Part shown: in pieces, positions 1 to 8,793 of the stretch | Layout of the letters: each line of letters begins with the position of its first letter | Position numbering within the stretch: the stretch's first letter is position 1 | NCBI GenBank assembly: GCA_020444045.1 | Contig: JAHLLS010000027.1 | Span: 1 to 64,000, forward strand | DNA from: Deltaproteobacteria bacterium | GTDB lineage: Bacteria; Desulfobacterota; Desulfobacteria; Desulfobacterales; UBA5852 | Length of the DNA stretch: 64,000 nucleotides | Reading direction: 5' to 3' | The notes under the pieces: generated by a model | What the model was told of the DNA's origin: nothing | The model's database searches: none | What the model saw: the letters and a program-made list of their open reading frames with translations, nothing else | Position numbers and translations under genes: made by a program

Positions 1-49
1 CTAATTATTTTAGGTAGATAGAATAAAAATACTTTTTACGAGTCCATCA

Positions 50-215
50 AGAAAACGAACCAAAAGAAGACGCCCGTGCCCCGCTTTCTCCTGCGCGTCG
101 CCGCGGCGGTCGGAGCGAGCGGAAACTCCCCCGCCTTTCGGCGGGCTCAGACAGTCCGCGCACTTTTTCCCGTCCGCCGCGTCGATGCTCGGCGCGGGAC
201 AAAGGGGATAAGATT
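50..215. repeat. Dispersed intergenic repeat family 1, copy A
   Basis: GC-rich non-coding block that recurs in diverged form at about 15010-15335 and 37325-37530. Shared modules, in order, are a purine-rich stretch like AACCAAAAGAAGACGC, a CTGCGCGTCGCC-like segment, a short hairpin (here CCCGCC-TTT-CGGCGGG), the word CTCAGACAGTCCGCGC, and GTCGATGCTCGGCGCGGGA before ACAAAGGGG. Small open frames run through it on both strands but follow the repeat rather than a gene. It sits directly upstream of the lpd gene at 336. Confidence 0.7.
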
Positions 216-335
216 AACCGCAGAGCATTCTTTGCCACCCTGCAGTGGGATTTCTGAAACCATTCACGATGCGTAGAATTGCTCATTATGGGAAAACCGG
301 AAACGACAGCAGATATGGCAGGAGAAAGTTGAAAA

Positions 336-1757
336 ATGGTCATGGGAGAATTTACCCAGGAAACCGAACTGCTGGTGATCGGCGCCGGGCCCGGCGGTTA
401 TGCGGCTGCCTTTCGGGCGGCGGATCTGGGGCTGGATGTGATGCTGGTGGATATTGCCGCGCGGCCGGGCGGGGTCTGCCTTCACCGGGGGTGCATTCCT
501 TCCAAGACCTACCTGCACCTGGCCGAACTGATCCATGATGCCCGGGATGCCGAGCGCATGGGCGTTGGCTTCGATGCGCCCCGGGTCGATCTGGTGGCCA
601 TGCGCGGCTGGAAAGATCAGGTGGTGGATCAACTGGCCCAGGGGCTCGTCACGCTGACCGAAAAGCGTGGCATTCAGTACATTCAAGGCCGGGCCGCGTT
701 TGAAGACGACCGCCACGTGCGCATCAAAGGGCGTGACGCCCTGAGGGTCAAATTTAAAAACGCCATTATTGCCGCGGGGTCCCATGCCATCGCGCTTCCC
801 GGTGCGGATTTCGGCCAGGGCGGCCGCATCATGAGTTCCACCGGGGCCCTGAATCTTACGGACATTCCGGAAACCCTGCTCATCGTGGGCGGCGGCTACG
901 TGGGGCTCGAATTGGGGATGGTTTACGCGGCGCTGGGCAGCCGGATTACCCTGGTGGAAGTGGGTGGCCGATTGCTGCCGGGCGTGGACGCCGATCTGGT
1001 GGCGCCGCTTCAAAAACGTCTGAAGGACGACTTCGAATCCCTGCGGTTTCATTCCCGGGTGACGGCTCTCGACGCCTCGGAGCAGGGTGTCGATGTGCGC
1101 ATCGAAGGGGAAGGCGAGCCGGCCACCATGACAGTGGATCGGGTGCTGGTGGCCATTGGCCGCCGTCCCAACACCGAAGCACTTGGTCTGGAAGCAGCGG
1201 GCGTTCGAATGGACGAAAAGGGTTTCATTGCCGTCGACGAACGCCAGCAGACCTCGATACCGCATATCTATGCCGTTGGCGATATCGCAGGCGGTGTCAT
1301 GCTGGCGCATAAGGCCATGGTCGAGGGCAAGGTAGCCGCCGAGGTGATTGCCGGCCGTTCGTCGGCCTTCGATGTGCGGGCCATCCCGGCCGTTGTCTAC
1401 ACCGACCCCCAGATTGCCTGGGCCGGCATCACCGAAGAGAGCGCCCGGCAGCAGGGGATGACGGTGGCCGTCGAAAAATTCCCCTGGAAGTTTTCCGGCC
1501 GGGCCCTCACCACCGGCACGCCGGTTGGTCTCACCAAGATGATCATCGAGGCCGACACGCGCCGTCTGATCGGTGTCGGCATCACCGGACGCGGAGCCGA
1601 AGGCCTCATAGCCGAGGGCGTACTGGCGATTGAAATGGGCGCCCTGGCCGAAGACGTGGCCCTCAGCATGCACGCCCATCCAACCCTTTCCGAAACCGAG
1701 GGCGAGACCGCCGATATTTTTCTCGGATCGGCCACCCACATCCTGCCCAAAGCATAA
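336..1757 (+). CDS. lpdA: Dihydrolipoyl dehydrogenase (E3), orphan copy
   Basis: FAD- and NAD-dependent disulfide oxidoreductase of 473 aa that reoxidises the dihydrolipoyl groups of 2-oxoacid dehydrogenases or of the glycine cleavage H protein. The FAD dinucleotide motif GAGPGG is at about residues 16-21. The redox-active pair is C48 and C53 in CLHRGCIPSK. A second Rossmann motif (VGGGYVGLE) lies mid-protein, and the C-terminal HAHPTLSE carries the His-Glu catalytic base. Length is normal for the family. The ATG at 336 follows GGAGAAAG. No E1 or E2 gene adjoins it, and a second lpd lies at 24153-25586 beside the gcv operon, so the partner complex of this copy cannot be told from the window. 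An E3 role is likely, although related pyridine nucleotide-disulfide enzymes share these motifs. Confidence 0.88.
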   Translation: MVMGEFTQETELLVIGAGPGGYAAAFRAADLGLDVMLVDIAARPGGVCLHRGCIPSKTYLHLAELIHDARDAERMGVGFDAPRVDLVAMRGWKDQVVDQLAQGLVTLTEKRGIQYIQGRAAFEDDRHVRIKGRDALRVKFKNAIIAAGSHAIALPGADFGQGGRIMSSTGALNLTDIPETLLIVGGGYVGLELGMVYAALGSRITLVEVGGRLLPGVDADLVAPLQKRLKDDFESLRFHSRVTALDASEQGVDVRIEGEGEPATMTVDRVLVAIGRRPNTEALGLEAAGVRMDEKGFIAVDERQQTSIPHIYAVGDIAGGVMLAHKAMVEGKVAAEVIAGRSSAFDVRAIPAVVYTDPQIAWAGITEESARQQGMTVAVEKFPWKFSGRALTTGTPVGLTKMIIEADTRRLIGVGITGRGAEGLIAEGVLAIEMGALAEDVALSMHAHPTLSETEGETADIFLGSATHILPKA

Positions 1758-1935
1758 GCCGCAAACCCTGGCAGCAGGATTCGCTGCATGGTTTCCATCA
1801 ACGATGGGCCTTGCCGTCGGCCCTGTGTTGGCCTGCTATTTTGAGCATTTGCTTCTATAATGTCCTGCCTGACAAGCCTTCCCGGCCGGCGGGTCGCTTT
1901 TCACCCGACATATTGGGTTTTCAGCGTCTCGCTTC

Positions 1936-1964
1936 TTGACACCTTGACACCGGTTCTGTATAGA
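1936..1964 (+). promoter_or_regulatory. Sigma70-like promoter of the act-cco block
   Basis: TTGACA at 1936-1941, a 17-nt spacer and TATAGA at 1959-1964 give a good sigma70-type match. Transcription would start near 1971, leaving a leader of about 125 nt before actB. A second TTGACA at 1945 has worse spacing. The rest of 1758-2094 shows no gene, and I see no obvious FNR-type palindrome. Confidence 0.5.
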
Positions 1965-2094
1965 ATTTTACCCACATAATTACGAATCATTCTTATCCTG
2001 CCAACCCATTGCCGCGTCCATGGCATTTACTGTAGCAAATGTGTTTTACCCAACCCATTAACCGCTCGTTTCGACCTGCCGAGGGCTCGTATTG

Positions 2095-5046
2095 ATGATG
2101 GACCGTCGCACTTTCCTCAAAATCGCCGGTATGGGCAGCATGGCATTTGCCGCCGGTTGTTCGCCCGATCCCGATCGTAAACTCTTCACCCTGGTGCATG
2201 CCCCGGAGAACATGGTGACCGGTCAACCCCTGTGGTATGCCACCACCTGCCGGGAATGTCCGGCCGGCTGCGGGGTTATCGCCAAAAACCGTGAGGGGCG
2301 GGTGATCAAACTGGAGGGTAATCCGGCCCATCCGGTCAACCGGGGGACCCTTTGCATGCGGGGCCAGGCCGCTTTGCAGGGCCTCTACGATCCGGATCGC
2401 ATCGCATCGCCGCTTCGCAAGGAAAATGGTGGCTGGCTGCCTGTTACGAACGATGACGCCCTGGCCCTCATTCGACGCAAGACGGCCGCGGCCGCGCGCA
2501 AGGGACCCGAGCGCATTCAGTTCTGGACGGATGTGATGGGGGCCCCGCTCCATGAGCTGGCTGGCGAAACCATGGCCAGTTGGAATGCCTCGGGGCCGAC
2601 CGTGTATGAACCCTTCGGATACGATGCCCTCAAGGCCGCCAACCAAGCGCTTTTCGGGATCGACGGTCTTTTCGCTTATCGCATGGAAGACGCGGATGTC
2701 CTGGTGTCGTTCGGGGCGGATTTTCTGGAGACATGGCTGTCGCCGGTTTTCTATGCTCGGCAGTTCAAGACCATGCACCGTGTGCGCAAGGGGCGCAAAG
2801 GGATCTTCTTTCATGTCGGTCCCTATCGATCGCTGACCGGCGTCAATGCCGATGCCTGGGTGGGCTGCCATCCGGATACCGAAACGATTATCGCCCTGGC
2901 CCTGATTCAAATCGGACTGGATGTGGGCCGGGCCGGGCATCTGCCGTTCGAGCTGAAAGACACGCTGGAAACCATCGTCACGCGCTATCCCAAAGCGGCG
3001 ATGCTGGAGAAGACGGGGGTGCCGGAGCCGGTTTTCGATCGTCTGGCGACGCGTCTCTTCCAGGCCCAGAACCCCCTGGTTCTCGGCACCAGCGCCGGTG
3101 CCCACGGCGCCAACGGGTACGCCACCAACCTGGCGGTCAACCTGCTCAATTATATACTGAACCCGGCCCTGCCTTTGTTCGCCTTTGAACAGCGCTACCG
3201 GGTGGAAACCGTCGCACCATGGCCGGTCATCCAGCAGATGGTCGATGATTTGGCTGGTGGTCAGATCGACGTTCTTTTTGTCCACAATGCCAATCCGGTC
3301 TACACCCTGCCGCCGGATAGCGGGGTTGCCGCCGCCCTGCAGGATCCTTCCGTTTACGTCGTCAGTTTTTCCAATGTGATGGACGAGACCACCGCCCTGG
3401 CAGACCTCGTGCTGCCGGTGCGGTCGCCATTGGAATCCTGGGATGCTTACGAGGGGGTTGCCGGTGCGCTGGGAATTCAGCAGCCGACCCTGGGGCGTTT
3501 TTCGGATGCGCCGGCCCTGGGGGATGTTCTCCTGGCGACGGCCGCCGGGGGACGAACAGCCGCCGATTCCTATAAGGCCTACCTCCCGCGGGCACTCAAC
3601 CGTCAGTCCGGCGCCATCGGCGGCATCAGCGATTGGGTCGCCATTCTACAGGCCGGAGGCCTTTTTACGCCGCCCCCGGCTGTGGAGCCGCCCAACGACC
3701 CCGCCCGCATCGATCCCGCCGTCGTTTCCCGGGCCTTCAACGGGCTGGTCGATCGTCCCAAGGGCCCTGTCCTGATCGCAGCGCCTTCCATTCGTTATCT
3801 TGACGGGCGGGGCGCCAACAAATCATGGCTCAATGAAATCCCTGACCCTTTGACGCAAATCGCCTGGCAGACCCCGGTCCTGATGCATCCGGAAACGGCG
3901 GCTGATTTGAAAGTTACCGAGGGCGATGTGGTTTCGCTGCAAGGCGCAGGGGAGACGCTGGCGGCACCCGTCTACCACTGGGCAGGAGTCCTCCCGGGGG
4001 TCATGGTCATGGCGGCGGGGCAGGGACACACCGGTCTGGGCCGCTATGCCCGCAACCAAGGCAGCAACCCTTTCTGGCTGATGGCTGGCACACCCCGGAC
4101 CACGGAAAGCGGCGCCCTGTTCATGGCCCATGCCATCACCGTCAAGGCCACCGGAGCCTCGGTCAAACTGGCCACGACATCCGGCAGCCGAATCCAGCAC
4201 GACCGCAAGATTGCCATGCAGGTTTCGTTGCAGGAGCTGCGCAAGCCCACCGACCATGAAAAGCCCGGTTTGACCATGTGGAACTTTCCGCTGACCTTGC
4301 CGATCCCGGAGGGCTACAATCACAAGCGGGACATTTATCCGCCTCACGACCACGACGGGTACCGCTGGGCCATGGTGGTGGATCTGGATCGCTGCATCGG
4401 CTGCAATGCCTGTGCGGCGGCTTGCTATGCGGAAAACAATATTGGTGTGGTCGGCCAGGAGCGGATTGTGGAAGGCCGTGAAATGGCCTGGCTGCAGATT
4501 CAGCGCTATCAGGATCCGGAAGACGGCGCCCGGGTGAACTTTCTGCCCATGATGTGCCAGCAGTGCGACAATGCCCCCTGTGAATCGGTCTGTCCCGTTT
4601 ACGCGCCCCACCACAACAAAGAGGGGATCAACAACCAGATCTACAACCGCTGCATCGGTACGCGCTTTTGTTCGCAGAATTGCCCCTACAAGGTCCGACG
4701 CTTCAATTGGTACAGCTGGGAATGGCCGGAACCGCTCGATCTCCAGCTGAACCCAGACGTCACGGTGCGGGCCAAAGGGGTGATGGAAAAGTGCTCCTTC
4801 TGCATCCAGCGCATCAAGGCGGCCCACAATGTCGCCAAAAATGAAAAACGCCCCGTCCGCGACGGTGAAGTGGTGCCAGCCTGCATGCAGACGTGTCCCA
4901 CTGGGGCCATCGCCTTTGGCAGCCTGATGGACCCCGAGAGCCGGGTGCGCAAACTTGTGGATGATCCGCGGGCCTACCAGGTGATGGGATACCTGAACAC
5001 CAAACCGGCCGTCATCTATCTTAAAAAAGTGGTTCAGGAGGTTTGA
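2095..5046 (+). CDS. actB: Alternative Complex III subunit ActB (molybdopterin-oxidoreductase-like domain fused to four-cluster ferredoxin domain)
   Basis: Iron-sulfur subunit of the quinol:cytochrome c oxidoreductase Alternative Complex III, about 983 aa. The N-terminus has a Tat-type motif (DRRTFLK), a short hydrophobic stretch and a lipobox ending at C22, suggesting export and lipid anchoring. Residues about 45-700 resemble molybdopterin oxidoreductases; a Cys set C52, C55, C59 and a further Cys in GTLCMRG is retained. Known ActB proteins do not carry the molybdenum cofactor. From about residue 760 comes a PsrB-like ferredoxin domain with CIGCNACAAAC, CQQCDNAPCESVC, CIGTRFCSQNC, CSFC and CMQTCPTGA. 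The ATG at 2095 (or 2098) is preferred over an upstream TTG at 2092. The stop overlaps the actC ribosome-binding region, so the genes are tightly coupled. A polysulfide-reductase-like role is the main alternative, but the following genes favour ACIII. Confidence 0.87.
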   Translation: MMDRRTFLKIAGMGSMAFAAGCSPDPDRKLFTLVHAPENMVTGQPLWYATTCRECPAGCGVIAKNREGRVIKLEGNPAHPVNRGTLCMRGQAALQGLYDPDRIASPLRKENGGWLPVTNDDALALIRRKTAAAARKGPERIQFWTDVMGAPLHELAGETMASWNASGPTVYEPFGYDALKAANQALFGIDGLFAYRMEDADVLVSFGADFLETWLSPVFYARQFKTMHRVRKGRKGIFFHVGPYRSLTGVNADAWVGCHPDTETIIALALIQIGLDVGRAGHLPFELKDTLETIVTRYPKAAMLEKTGVPEPVFDRLATRLFQAQNPLVLGTSAGAHGANGYATNLAVNLLNYILNPALPLFAFEQRYRVETVAPWPVIQQMVDDLAGGQIDVLFVHNANPVYTLPPDSGVAAALQDPSVYVVSFSNVMDETTALADLVLPVRSPLESWDAYEGVAGALGIQQPTLGRFSDAPALGDVLLATAAGGRTAADSYKAYLPRALNRQSGAIGGISDWVAILQAGGLFTPPPAVEPPNDPARIDPAVVSRAFNGLVDRPKGPVLIAAPSIRYLDGRGANKSWLNEIPDPLTQIAWQTPVLMHPETAADLKVTEGDVVSLQGAGETLAAPVYHWAGVLPGVMVMAAGQGHTGLGRYARNQGSNPFWLMAGTPRTTESGALFMAHAITVKATGASVKLATTSGSRIQHDRKIAMQVSLQELRKPTDHEKPGLTMWNFPLTLPIPEGYNHKRDIYPPHDHDGYRWAMVVDLDRCIGCNACAAACYAENNIGVVGQERIVEGREMAWLQIQRYQDPEDGARVNFLPMMCQQCDNAPCESVCPVYAPHHNKEGINNQIYNRCIGTRFCSQNCPYKVRRFNWYSWEWPEPLDLQLNPDVTVRAKGVMEKCSFCIQRIKAAHNVAKNEKRPVRDGEVVPACMQTCPTGAIAFGSLMDPESRVRKLVDDPRAYQVMGYLNTKPAVIYLKKVVQEV

Positions 5047-5051
5047 CCCCC

Positions 5052-6347
5052 ATGTCCGATCTGACCTTTGCTCAGGTTGACCAGACAGTTCTCAACACAC
5101 TGACGCCCCCCGGGAAAAGTTACTGGGCCCTAATTGCGCTCCTGTTTTGCGGGGTCCTCCTGGGCGCTGGCTGCTGGCTCTACCAAATATTTGTCGGGGT
5201 TGGTGTGGCCGGCATGAACAATCCCGTGGCCTGGGGGACCTACCTGATCAACTTTGTCTTCTGGGTGGGAATTGCCCATTCGGGTACGCTGATATCCGCC
5301 ATCCTGCATCTTTTTCGGGCGGGCTGGCGCAATCCCATCGCCCGTGCGGCCGAGACCATGACCGTTTTCGCGGTCTGCACGGCCGGGCTTTTTCCCTTTA
5401 TCCATCTGGGGCGGGCCTGGATGGTCTACTACATGCTGCCCTTTCCCAATCAGCGCAACCTCTGGCCCAATTTCCAGTCGCCGCTCATGTTCGACGTGGT
5501 TGCCATCAGTACCTATCTGACGGTCAGCTCCTTGTTCTGGTACACCGGGATGCTGCCGGATCTGGCCATCGTGCGCGACAATGCCAGCGGCTTTCGCAAG
5601 AAAATATTTACGGTGCTCTCCATGGGCTGGACCGGCCGCTTCGAGCAGTGGCGCCATTACACCCGCGGCTATCTCTTCTTTGCCGCCCTGGCCACCCCGC
5701 TGGTCATTTCGGTACACAGTGTCGTTTCCTGGGACTTTGCCCTGGCGGTTGTGCCCGGCTGGCACACTACGATTTTCGCGCCCTATTTCGTGGCCGGTGC
5801 GATTCACTCCGGCCTGGCCATGGTGCTGACCCTCATGATTCCGCTGCGCAAGATCTTCAACACCCAGCAGATCATCTCGATGCACGTCCTGGAAAGCGTG
5901 GCCAAAACCATTGTCTTCACCGGCCTGATCGTGGGGTTTGCCTACGCCACGGAGTTTTTCATCGCCTGGTACAGCCACAACCCCCTGGAGCAGTATATCT
6001 TCCATTGGCGACCGACTGGCGACTACGCCGTGGGCTTCTGGATCATGGCGATTTGCAATACCGTCGTTCCCTTGTTTCTCCTCGTGAAGAAGATCCGTAC
6101 CAGCATCGCGGCTCTTTTCGTGATCTCGATTTTGATCAATATCGGCATGTGGTACGAGCGCTTCGTTATCATCATCACCAGTGTGGCGCGTGATTTTATT
6201 CCCCATGCCTGGGGGTATTTCGCACCGTCCCCGATCGAATACGGCATCATGATCGGCAGCTTTAGCCTGTTTTTCTTTCTTTTCTGCCTCTTCATCAAAC
6301 ACATGCCTTCCATCTCCATGACGGAAGTCAAAGAAATGCTGGAATAG
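5052..6347 (+). CDS. actC: Alternative Complex III subunit ActC (NrfD-like quinol-binding membrane protein)
   Basis: Polytopic membrane protein of 431 aa in the NrfD/PsrC family, with about ten hydrophobic helices. In ACIII this subunit carries the quinol site facing ActB. Typical elements seen are NPVAWGTYLINFVFWVGIAHS near the start and ISVHSVVSWDFA in the middle, followed by a charged loop and repeated helices. AGGAGG at 5036-5041 is 10 nt before the ATG at 5052; the in-frame TTG at 5043 is too close to this site. It starts 5 nt after the actB stop and ends 9 nt before actD, in the order seen in canonical act operons. Confidence 0.88.
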   Translation: MSDLTFAQVDQTVLNTLTPPGKSYWALIALLFCGVLLGAGCWLYQIFVGVGVAGMNNPVAWGTYLINFVFWVGIAHSGTLISAILHLFRAGWRNPIARAAETMTVFAVCTAGLFPFIHLGRAWMVYYMLPFPNQRNLWPNFQSPLMFDVVAISTYLTVSSLFWYTGMLPDLAIVRDNASGFRKKIFTVLSMGWTGRFEQWRHYTRGYLFFAALATPLVISVHSVVSWDFALAVVPGWHTTIFAPYFVAGAIHSGLAMVLTLMIPLRKIFNTQQIISMHVLESVAKTIVFTGLIVGFAYATEFFIAWYSHNPLEQYIFHWRPTGDYAVGFWIMAICNTVVPLFLLVKKIRTSIAALFVISILINIGMWYERFVIIITSVARDFIPHAWGYFAPSPIEYGIMIGSFSLFFFLFCLFIKHMPSISMTEVKEMLE

Positions 6348-6356
6348 GGAGGGGTC

Positions 6357-6881
6357 ATGTCGGCCGAAAAACGTTTAATGGGGCTGTTCAAGGAACCAGA
6401 CCAGGTGATCGACACGCTGAAGGCGCTTAAATCCTCGCCTTGGTCGGTCGTCCGGGTTCACGGCCCGATTCCCAATCACAAGATCGCCGATGCGCTCAAC
6501 CTGCCCAAAAGCAAGGTCGGCTATTTTACCCTGGCCGGCGGCATCATCGGTTTTTTCACCGGGTTTCTGTTCGCGACCTATACCTCGGTCCAGTGGGATC
6601 TCATCGTCAGCGGCAAACCGGTTGTGGCCTTGGTGCCGTTTTTCATCGTGGGATTTGAATTTACGATTCTTTTTTCGGTCATCGGCAACGTTATCGGGCT
6701 GATCAACGTCGGCGGACTGCCGGACTGGGGGGGACTGGTCGAATACGATCCTCGTTGTTCCGGCGAGCATTACGGCATTACGGCCGCCTGCGACCCGGTG
6801 GGCGAAACGGCGTTGCGCCAGTTCTTCCAGGATCGCGGCGCCCAGGTGGCAACACTGGAAATCTCATCGCAACCTGCCTGA
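6357..6881 (+). CDS. actD: Alternative Complex III subunit ActD
   Basis: Protein of 174 aa with a soluble N-terminal part followed by two hydrophobic helices (about residues 58-78 and 90-118) and a short C-terminal tail, as in ActD (DUF3341). The opening words MGLFKEPDQVIDTLKAL and the later GLPDWGGLVEYDP are characteristic. ActD is a small membrane subunit of the complex without cofactors. AGGGAGGGG precedes the ATG. It sits between actC and the second NrfD-like subunit, the expected order. Confidence 0.85.
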   Translation: MSAEKRLMGLFKEPDQVIDTLKALKSSPWSVVRVHGPIPNHKIADALNLPKSKVGYFTLAGGIIGFFTGFLFATYTSVQWDLIVSGKPVVALVPFFIVGFEFTILFSVIGNVIGLINVGGLPDWGGLVEYDPRCSGEHYGITAACDPVGETALRQFFQDRGAQVATLEISSQPA

Positions 6882-6930
6882 ACGTTCACGGCTTCGGTCG
6901 ATTCGCAAAGGGAAAGGCACCCAACGGCAT

Positions 6931-8121
6931 ATGAAGACATCGCCCATCAGGAAAATTTTTCTGGCACTGGCCGCGGTCGGTATCGTCACCTTTCTTGTGG
7001 TCTTGTTTACACGCCATCCCGAACGTGCCTGGCAGGCCTACCTCATCAACTTTCTGGTGTGGTCGGCCATCGCCCAGGGCGGATTGCTGTTTTCCACCAT
7101 CATGCACACCACCCAGGCCAAGTGGAGCGGCCCGCTGTCCAATCTGTCCGAATCCTTTACCGCCTTTTTCCCTTATTCCATCGTTCTCTTTCTGCTGCTC
7201 TTCCTGGGGCGTGAGCATGTTTTCCCCTGGCTGCATGAAGATTTACACGGCAAGGAAGTCTGGTTGAACGTGCGCTTTCTTTTCTCCCGCGACCTGATCG
7301 CGCTGCTGGTATTGTACGGCCTGGGGCTGGCCTATACCTATCAGGCCCTGCGCTTGAAACTGAGTACGGAGGAAGCCGACGGTGGCCGCCTGCGGGCGTT
7401 TCTGGTGCGGCGCTGGCAACGGCGGCCCGGAAATCTGGCGCGCTGCGAGCGCCGTAAGAACGTCTTCAGCCTCCTCTACATGCTGGCCTTTGCCCTGGTC
7501 CTGTCGCTGATCGGTTATGATCTGGTGATGGCAGCCGACCCCCACTGGTATTCGACGCTGTTCGGGGCCTATTCGTTTGCCAAGGCCATCTACATGGGAT
7601 TGGGGGCCCTGATCATTCTGGCGGCGGTGCTGCAGCTTCGACCCGGCAACGGTTTTGAGATTCCCGCCAGCCATTTTCATGATGTCGGCAAACTCTTTTT
7701 CGCGTTCTGCCTGGTGTGGGCCGATTTCTTTTATGCCCAGCTGGTGGTCATCTGGTACGGCAATATCTCCGAGGAAACGACCTATATCATCGAACGGGTC
7801 ATGACGGCGCCGTGGAACATTCTGGCCTGGGTGGTGTTCATCGTCTGCTTCATCGTGCCCTTCATCGTGCTGCTCAATAAAAAAGTGAAGACGCTGCCGC
7901 GGTTCATGATGGTCTTCTGCGGTATCATTATCGCCGGCATGTGGCTGGAGCACCTGCTTCTCCTGGGACCGGCGCTTAACCACCACGCGACATCCATTCC
8001 GCTGGGCATTACGGATGTCCTCATCACAATGGGATTCTTTGGGCTTATGGCATTCGCGGTATCCGGTTATCTGAAACAGTTTCCCGAGTTGGTGCGGGTG
8101 GGCCGCAAGGAGGTGGCGTGA
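6931..8121 (+). CDS. actF: Alternative Complex III subunit ActF (second NrfD-like membrane protein)
   Basis: Membrane protein of 396 aa with about ten predicted helices, diverged from but related to ActC. ActF-type features are the early WQAYLINFLVWSAIAQGG and the later YDLVMAADPHWYSTLFGAYSF and FAKAIYMG. In ACIII this subunit packs against ActC and may take part in proton movement. The canonical order places a monoheme cytochrome (ActE) between actD and actF; none is present here. The stop overlaps the actA start by one base (TGATG), indicating translational coupling. Confidence 0.82.
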   Translation: MKTSPIRKIFLALAAVGIVTFLVVLFTRHPERAWQAYLINFLVWSAIAQGGLLFSTIMHTTQAKWSGPLSNLSESFTAFFPYSIVLFLLLFLGREHVFPWLHEDLHGKEVWLNVRFLFSRDLIALLVLYGLGLAYTYQALRLKLSTEEADGGRLRAFLVRRWQRRPGNLARCERRKNVFSLLYMLAFALVLSLIGYDLVMAADPHWYSTLFGAYSFAKAIYMGLGALIILAAVLQLRPGNGFEIPASHFHDVGKLFFAFCLVWADFFYAQLVVIWYGNISEETTYIIERVMTAPWNILAWVVFIVCFIVPFIVLLNKKVKTLPRFMMVFCGIIIAGMWLEHLLLLGPALNHHATSIPLGITDVLITMGFFGLMAFAVSGYLKQFPELVRVGRKEVA

Positions 8122-8672
8122 TGGATCCGATCGCCTTCCTGCAAAAAAAATGGCAGGGTATAGTGGCCAACGCCACCCCGCTTTTCTGGACGACGGTGTC
8201 GATCGTCCTGGTGGCGGCCTTTCTTTTCTTCTTTTATACGCCGCCCCAGAGCATGATCGGGCCGGAACAGCCCATCCCCTTCAGTCATCGACTGCATGCC
8301 GGCCACAAAGCGATCCAGTGTCAATACTGCCATCCCTATGTGGGACGTTCGAATCATCCGGGCTTGCCGCCGGTGGAAAAATGTCTTCACTGCCACAACT
8401 ATATCATTGCCAACCACTGGTGGATCCAGGAAGAGCACCGTTATTTCGACACCCAGACCCCGACGCCCTGGGTCAAAGTGAATTTTCTGCCCGAGCATGT
8501 GCTGTTCAACCACCAGCGGCACATCCGCTTCGGCATCGAATGCCTGGCCTGTCATGGTGTTGTGGAGACCCAGGACCGCATCAAAGGAAAACACTTCAAA
8601 ATGGGGTTCTGCATCAACTGCCATGAAGAGAAAAAGGTCAACCTGGGATGCTGGCTGGCGTGCCATAGCTAG
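8121..8672 (+). CDS. actA: Alternative Complex III multiheme cytochrome c subunit ActA
   Basis: Protein of 183 aa with one N-terminal transmembrane segment (about residues 18-38) and a periplasmic multiheme domain. Four canonical heme motifs are visible: CQYCH, CLHCH, CLACH and CINCH. A fifth site near the C-terminus reads CWLACH, a CxxxCH spacing. ActA hallmarks include GPEQPIPFSHRLHAG, LPEHVLFNHQRH and KMGFCINCHE. ActA carries electrons from the complex towards cytochrome c or the oxidase. It is normally the first gene of act operons; here it is last, directly before the oxidase genes. AAGGAGG at 8107-8113 supports the ATG at 8121 over the GTG at 8118. Confidence 0.82.
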   Translation: MDPIAFLQKKWQGIVANATPLFWTTVSIVLVAAFLFFFYTPPQSMIGPEQPIPFSHRLHAGHKAIQCQYCHPYVGRSNHPGLPPVEKCLHCHNYIIANHWWIQEEHRYFDTQTPTPWVKVNFLPEHVLFNHQRHIRFGIECLACHGVVETQDRIKGKHFKMGFCINCHEEKKVNLGCWLACHS

Positions 8673-8692
8673 TGGCGCCCGGCCCCGAACGA

Positions 8693-8698
8693 TATAAT
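8693..8698 (+). promoter_or_regulatory. Possible internal promoter -10 box before ccoN
   Basis: A perfect TATAAT lies in the 121-nt gap between actA and ccoN. The hexamer 17 nt upstream (TAGTGG) is a poor -35 match. A short inverted repeat (GCGGTG-T-CACCGC) and a T7 run follow, so a weak terminator is also possible. Either reading would let the oxidase genes be expressed apart from the act genes. Confidence 0.25.
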
Positions 8699-8793
8699 AT
8701 TGCGGTGTCACCGCGATCGGTTTTTTTGAAAGGTTCCGTCACAGACAGTCATGGCATGATTCGTCCCGTGCGACAGTTCAAAGGAGATTCATT

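Noticed and set aside
47..343. Small open frames through the repeat on both strands
   Set aside because: The same translations recur in the other copies of the repeat, so they reflect the repeat and not a gene.
264..1739. Long minus-strand open frame opposite lpdA
   Set aside because: Mirror frame of a GC-rich gene; its product is rich in Gly, His and Arg and has no domain pattern, while the plus strand encodes a complete dihydrolipoyl dehydrogenase.
2092..2094. TTG start for actB
   Set aside because: Two ATG codons follow directly and give the usual Tat N-terminus; nothing favours the TTG.
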